From a virus, in the IMG/VR virus record IMGVR_UViG_3300030450_003412, positions 1 through 33,022 of that record: a DNA stretch of 33,022 nt. The stretch is one strand, 5' to 3'. How positions within the stretch are numbered: position 1 is the first letter of the stretch; the number at the start of each line of letters is the position of its first letter. The position numbers and the translations under genes are program-made. This document shows positions 29,062 to 33,022 of the stretch, in pieces. The notes under the pieces were generated by a model that was not told the origin of the DNA, searched no databases, and worked only from the letters and a program-made list of their open reading frames with translations.

Positions 29062-30616
29062 TGGGGTCTCCCATGAATTCGCGGAGGGTTGCGGATCGAG
29101 AGAGTCGCCACTCTGCCAGCAGATCCATTGTGTCCTGGTAGTCGTTGATCGCTTTGCAGGAGTCGAGGATATAGGCGCGAGCCTTTGCCTCGAGATCCTG
29201 AATGCCGTCAAAGCTGGCCACACCGCTGAATGCTTCCACCAGGTGCTGAGCATGGGCGTCGTAAAAGTCCGCCAGCTTTGAGGCGTCAATGCCTTTGTCG
29301 GCCATCCTGGAAAGGGCGTTGATCTCTTTTCGCACCATCCGACTGGCGGGATCTTCCCAGAGCGCAGAGGTTGCACGACGATCCGAAGCCCGGGCGTTCG
29401 CCTCAGTGCCGCCTTCCTCGATAGCGCGGTCTACGCTCATCATGTTGGCCTGCACGAGGCGAAGCTTGCCGTGGCCATCCGGCAGGGGGTTCATGTCCTC
29501 GCGGGAGCGGACCTCGTCAATATCGAAAACACCGCGGTCCAGCATCGCGGTGTAGAACTCTTTTCGGGCAGCGGTATCGCCACGAAGCAGGGCATTGAGG
29601 TTGATCTTCGTGAATAGCTGGACTTCATCCTCTTCGAACAACTTGAAGTCTGCTTCCTGCTCAAGCCGGGTCGACCAGGGCACAACCACATCAGTAACAA
29701 ACTCGATGTTTTGAGACTCGATGTTGTTGTGAGTGGCCCGGTCAAGCTCCGCCAGCTTATGGGGCGGAACACGAAACCAGCGGCACATGTCCAAAGTCTG
29801 GAATCGCCGTGTCTCGAGGAATTGGGCATCCTCGGGAGGAATACCAATCTCCTGGTACTTCAGGCCCGCGTCCAGGTAGTGGACCTTGTGGCTGTTGGCG
29901 GCGCCCCGGTGCTTCTTGTTAAACGAGGAAAGCAGGTTCTTAACGGCTGGGCCGCTGAGATCCCCGCTTCCCGCTTCCTTGGTGATGACACCGCCCGGGA
30001 CCGCGCCGTTACCGAAGAAAGCGGAGCCGAATTGTTCAGTGGCGATACCCAGGCTAATGGCCTGCTTGGCCTGACTGACTACGGAGTAGCCTTTAAGCCC
30101 ATCGAAGGCGAGGCCGGGCAGGTGAAACATATCCCGGGCAGCAATTTCGCTGTCATCTGCCTGGTCGTTTGTGACCTTGTAAATAATCCGGCCACGCTCA
30201 TCTCGATCAGGTGTCACACGATCGGGCGTGATGATCCAAAGAGCGATAGGCTCGCCGATGCGGTTGCGCTCGATTTCGGCGTAACCATTGCCCCAGGTCA
30301 ACGCATGGGCAATGATTGTTTCCTTGAACCGAAACGGAGGCGTTTCCGGGTTGGGGCGACGATGAAGAAGGCGGTAGACCGGATGATCAATAACCCTTTC
30401 GCGCATTTCTCCGTTGCGCTCGTAGACACCCCAGGGCAAGGAAGCGATGGTCTCGGAGATAACCCGGACGCAGGCCCATAAGGGGCCGTAGGTCATGGCC
30501 TCATGTTCGTCGACACGAACGCCCGCAACCGGTGGCCGGAACAGAGACATGGCGCCACCGGACTGTCCGGGCATGGCCGGGGCCGTCTGGCGCTTTGCGA
30601 AAACGTCAAAGATCAT
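29054..30616 (-). CDS. HK97-family portal protein (520 aa)
   Basis: Dodecameric DNA entry channel of the head. FRPPVAGVRVDEHEAMTYGPLWACVRVISETIASLPWGVYER is the typical N-terminus; HPVYRLLHRRPNPETPPFRFKETIIAHALTWGNGYAEI and TLDMCRWFRVPPHKLAELDRATHNNIESQNIEFV are conserved portal motifs. The C-terminal 100 residues (KEINALSRMADKGIDASKLADFYDAHAQHLVEAF...) form an extra helical tail. Overlaps the small membrane protein gene by 4 nt. Confidence 0.95.
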   Translation of the reverse strand: MIFDVFAKRQTAPAMPGQSGGAMSLFRPPVAGVRVDEHEAMTYGPLWACVRVISETIASLPWGVYERNGEMRERVIDHPVYRLLHRRPNPETPPFRFKETIIAHALTWGNGYAEIERNRIGEPIALWIITPDRVTPDRDERGRIIYKVTNDQADDSEIAARDMFHLPGLAFDGLKGYSVVSQAKQAISLGIATEQFGSAFFGNGAVPGGVITKEAGSGDLSGPAVKNLLSSFNKKHRGAANSHKVHYLDAGLKYQEIGIPPEDAQFLETRRFQTLDMCRWFRVPPHKLAELDRATHNNIESQNIEFVTDVVVPWSTRLEQEADFKLFEEDEVQLFTKINLNALLRGDTAARKEFYTAMLDRGVFDIDEVRSREDMNPLPDGHGKLRLVQANMMSVDRAIEEGGTEANARASDRRATSALWEDPASRMVRKEINALSRMADKGIDASKLADFYDAHAQHLVEAFSGVASFDGIQDLEAKARAYILDSCKAINDYQDTMDLLAEWRLSRSATLREFMGDPNV

Positions 30617-30762
30617 GCGCTACGAACCACGCTGATTCCGGTGAACACAAAGGCAACGCCAATAGCGATAAGGCCCCATTCCGCTCCGAATTTGAGCCAC
30701 ACACCCGCGGTGCCGGAGCCGATACCGGCCAGGATGAATGCATCGCCGATGAGTGCCCTCAT
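30613..30762 (-). CDS. Small membrane protein between TerL and portal (49 aa)
   Basis: [46 protein letters not shown]: two hydrophobic helices separated by KFGAEWG. Tiny membrane proteins at this position are known in HK97-like phages without a defined role. Start and stop overlap the neighbouring genes by 4 nt (ATGA), which supports it as real. With no other holin candidate, it could act as a small two-helix holin, but position in the head operon gives no proof. Confidence 0.7.
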   Translation of the reverse strand: MRALIGDAFILAGIGSGTAGVWLKFGAEWGLIAIGVAFVFTGISVVRSA

Positions 30763-32465
30763 AGCTCGGTTTCCTCGTAGATGGATTTCACTTGTTTGGC
30801 GCCGCTCAGGGCCTGACCAATAGCCATGATTAACGCCACGGCTCCGTCGATCTTGTTCTCTTCGCCTTCCTTGATCGGTCGCACCACATCGTCGTTGCCA
30901 GGGATATATTTCCCAACGACGTTGCTGATACACCAGGTCATGATCGGGTTCCCGTCATGGTGAAAGCGACCGGACTCGATGGCGGCCTCGAGCTCGATCA
31001 TCGGATCGCTCAGGTTGGTGTAGTTTTGCTGGATCGTGATCGGGTTCAGTCCCTCGTCATCCAGCTGGTGAGAGAGGTTTGTCGCACCGTGGGGATCCAA
31101 TGGTGAGCAGATAACCGGGCTGACGTGGTTCGCCTGGATGGCTTCACTCAGGATTTCCCGGTAATCGACTTCGGCGCCATGGGTGGCGAATAGGTGACCG
31201 CTGTTTACAAACTTCTGGTACCGCTCAGCACGGCGCTTGTTGTCTTCGTCGTACACCGTGTCTTCCGGAACCCAGAACCTCGGGGAAACGCAATAGTAAT
31301 GGCGCTTCCCTTCAACTTCCCTGCAATAGAGTCGGGCCATGGCGTTGAGGTCGAGCTTCCGGGCCAGATCGAGCCCGAGAATGCACTCCTGATCCTCGAA
31401 CTGTTCCAGGGAGAGCGTTGAGTCCTCGCACTTCCGCCAGCTTTCCATGTTGAAAAAGGCGGATTTTGCCGATACCCACACGTTCAGGTGCTTGGTTTTG
31501 AACGTGTTGGTGAACCGCGGATTGTTGATTGCGCGGCGCTGCTGGCTTTCCAGGTAGTCCCGATAGACCGAAACTCCGATATTCGGGTTGGCCTTGGCAA
31601 GGACCGCCGGGTCGGTCCAGTCGTCTTTTTCGTCGATGGTGTAGATGATCCCGAAAAGCTCTTCGTCCGGGGTCACTCCCTCAAGCATTTCGATCACCTG
31701 CCGGCGCTTGTCGTAGCAAGGGCCTTCGATATTCTTGCCAGCCGTGGTGATGATGAACATCAGCGGCTGCTTTCGGGCGCCCATGCCGGTCATCATCGTT
31801 TCGTACAGCGACTCTGTCGGGTGTTCGTGGTATTCGTCGACAATGGCCAGTGACGGGCTTGCACCATCCCCTGGGTTACCGATGATCGGCTCAAAGCGAG
31901 AGCCATCAGCCGGGCGGTTCAGGTTCGATGCGTTGATCTCGATGCCAGCGGCATCCACCAGCATCGGTGAACGCTTGACCATCAACCGGGCCGGTCGGAA
32001 TACCTCCCAGGCCTGCTTTTCTGTCGTCGCACCGCTGTAAACTTCTGCGCCGTATTCTCGGTCACCGCAGAAGCCGACCACGCCAACGCCGGCGCCAATC
32101 ACCGATTTCCCGTTTTTCCTGGGAATCTCCCAATAGGACTCCCGGAATCGGCGGGTCTTGTCCTTCTTCCGGAGCCAGCCGAAAGTGCACATCAGGCCGA
32201 ATATCTGCCATGGCTCGAGGGTAATCAGCTGTCGCTTGAAGCCCCATTCGCCCTTCGTGTGCGGCAGCTGCTGGATCAGCGCTATGCGGCGCTCGGCCTC
32301 TGCTTGGTCAAAATTGAACGGGTAGGTCTTCTTCCGGCTTTCGGTCAGGTCATCGAGGTGTCTTTGACACGCCAGCTGCACATATCGGCAGGCGATCGCC
32401 TTGCCTTTCACCACGTCCCGAGCCCACTTGAGACCTTTGGCACAGTTCGGAAACTTGGCGGTCAT
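30759..32465 (-). CDS. terL: Terminase large subunit (568 aa)
   Basis: DNA-packaging motor. ATPase: adenine motif [15 protein letters not shown], Walker A-like IPRKNGKS (about 114-121), Walker B LAIVDE (206-211) with the coupling motif FIITTAG. Nuclease domain: acidic residue in [11 protein letters not shown] (about 355) and a later D in the [14 protein letters not shown] region. It belongs to the terminase family of HK97-like phages with P27-type small subunits. The ATG overlaps the TerS stop by 4 nt. Confidence 0.96.
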   Translation of the reverse strand: MTAKFPNCAKGLKWARDVVKGKAIACRYVQLACQRHLDDLTESRKKTYPFNFDQAEAERRIALIQQLPHTKGEWGFKRQLITLEPWQIFGLMCTFGWLRKKDKTRRFRESYWEIPRKNGKSVIGAGVGVVGFCGDREYGAEVYSGATTEKQAWEVFRPARLMVKRSPMLVDAAGIEINASNLNRPADGSRFEPIIGNPGDGASPSLAIVDEYHEHPTESLYETMMTGMGARKQPLMFIITTAGKNIEGPCYDKRRQVIEMLEGVTPDEELFGIIYTIDEKDDWTDPAVLAKANPNIGVSVYRDYLESQQRRAINNPRFTNTFKTKHLNVWVSAKSAFFNMESWRKCEDSTLSLEQFEDQECILGLDLARKLDLNAMARLYCREVEGKRHYYCVSPRFWVPEDTVYDEDNKRRAERYQKFVNSGHLFATHGAEVDYREILSEAIQANHVSPVICSPLDPHGATNLSHQLDDEGLNPITIQQNYTNLSDPMIELEAAIESGRFHHDGNPIMTWCISNVVGKYIPGNDDVVRPIKEGEENKIDGAVALIMAIGQALSGAKQVKSIYEETEL

Positions 32466-32947
32466 AACAGAGAGCTGTACGGGTTCGACTTGGGTGTTCC
32501 GGATCCGCCAGTGAGGCGCGATCGGCTGGCCGGATCCAGGCCAAGCAGCGAGCCAAAGGTGGCCATCTGCCGGGACGCTTCGTTGATGATCGTGGCTGCC
32601 GGGTTCTTGACCGGGCCGCCTGTTGCACCTTCAACCACCAGTCCCTGGGTATTCAGCTCTACTCGAGCACGGCGCCAACGACCGTAGGCATCACAGAACA
32701 ATTCCAGATTGTGGAGGTCCCCCATGGTCAACACTTTCTGCTGACACAGCAGCGGAGCAACCCGCTCCCACATCTGCGCTGCATGCTCGTCGTCGTGGAG
32801 GTATTCCGGTGGCTCGATGTTCGTCGGTTCATCGAACTCCGGCTCGCTCTTATTGAGCTGTCGTTTGCCTGGGTTTCCGGCCGCCTTCTTTCTGGCCGTG
32901 GGTTTTGGCTTGCGGCCGCGGCCCGGTGCTACCGCCTTGCCGCTCAT
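32462..32947 (-). CDS. terS: P27-family terminase small subunit (161 aa)
   Basis: A basic N-terminus ([38 protein letters not shown]) and then [55 protein letters not shown], the P27 small terminase pattern, ending with [30 protein letters not shown]. It recognises the packaging site and presents DNA to TerL. The ATG at 32947 follows GAGAGGAAA. It is the first gene of the late block, about 75 bases from the window end. Confidence 0.92.
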   Translation of the reverse strand: MSGKAVAPGRGRKPKPTARKKAAGNPGKRQLNKSEPEFDEPTNIEPPEYLHDDEHAAQMWERVAPLLCQQKVLTMGDLHNLELFCDAYGRWRRARVELNTQGLVVEGATGGPVKNPAATIINEASRQMATFGSLLGLDPASRSRLTGGSGTPKSNPYSSLL

Positions 32948-32980
32948 CCATTTTCCTCTCGCTGATCGATATCCTGTTTC

Positions 32981-33009
32981 GCCCGGATTTAATTTTTAAA
33001 TTCGCGGGC
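32981..33009. other. Inverted repeat upstream of terS, possible packaging site part
   Basis: GCCCG (32981-32985) pairs with CGGGC (33005-33009), and inside it ATTTAA (32987-32992) with TTAAAT (32996-33001), around TTT. Packaging (cos) sites often lie just before terS, and the A/T-rich dyad stands out in GC-rich DNA, but the function is only inferred. Confidence 0.4.
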
Positions 33010-33022
33010 ATAAAAAAACGAT

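Noticed and set aside
29062-29376. Upstream extension of the protease frame
   Set aside because: It overlaps the portal gene out of frame and has a nonsense composition; ATG 29061 matches the family start.

Overview
The window looks like the whole genome, or nearly the whole genome, of a temperate tailed phage (long non-contractile tail, HK97-type head, lambda-like tail tip) of a Gram-negative host. A marine or halophilic gammaproteobacterium is my guess from the GC-rich coding, the CsrA homologue and the P4-type integrase, but no host DNA is visible. The attachment-site region next to the integrase has phage genes on both sides. The two ends of the window, if joined, put rusA directly before the small terminase gene and complete an A7/T7-flanked hairpin. 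Both points favour a circular or cos-ended phage genome opened between rusA and terS, rather than an integrated prophage.

Layout. (1) 28-1671, minus: a rightward-type early transcript from a Cro-like gene, through about 740 bases of non-coding, heavily folded sequence (690-1425), an initiator-like tRNA-Met(CAT) (611-687), a 66-aa protein and a RusA resolvase. (2) 1672-1744: a lambda-like switch with three operators, divergent promoters and a probably leaderless repressor mRNA. (3) 1745-3781, plus: immunity operon of a short repressor without a peptidase domain, a HipA-like kinase and an unknown 290-aa protein. (4) 3782-4098: intergenic, ending in a second promoter with two more copies of the same operator. 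(5) 4099-9880, plus: tightly packed leftward-type early operon (LuxR-type HTH protein, CsrA, HNH protein, DnaJ-like zinc protein, Gp37/Gp68 protein, many small proteins, excisionase-like protein). (6) 9732-11054, minus: integrase, its 3' end antisense to the excisionase gene; 11055-11320 is an attP-like region with five copies of a 10-bp arm-type repeat. (7) 11498-12526, minus: a two-gene accessory cassette with a membrane protein. (8) 12536-13550: mostly decayed sequence. (9) 13551-32947, minus: late genes, from tail fibre (last) back through tail tip, tape measure, the G/GT frameshift pair, tail tube, connectors, capsid, protease, portal, TerL and TerS (first).

How it fits together. The repressor probably binds the ATAGC-N4-GCTAT operators at both switch regions, silences both early promoters and regulates its own. 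Because it has no self-cleaving domain, induction must work differently from lambda, and the co-transcribed kinase pair is an obvious candidate either for that control or for defence. The most unusual part is the large RNA plus tRNA between cro and rusA, where lambda-like phages usually carry replication and antitermination genes. Its size, tetraloops, long helices and tRNA neighbour resemble the GOLLD and ROOL classes of giant phage RNAs, but I cannot assign the family. I recognise no replication initiator, late antiterminator, holin or endolysin gene.
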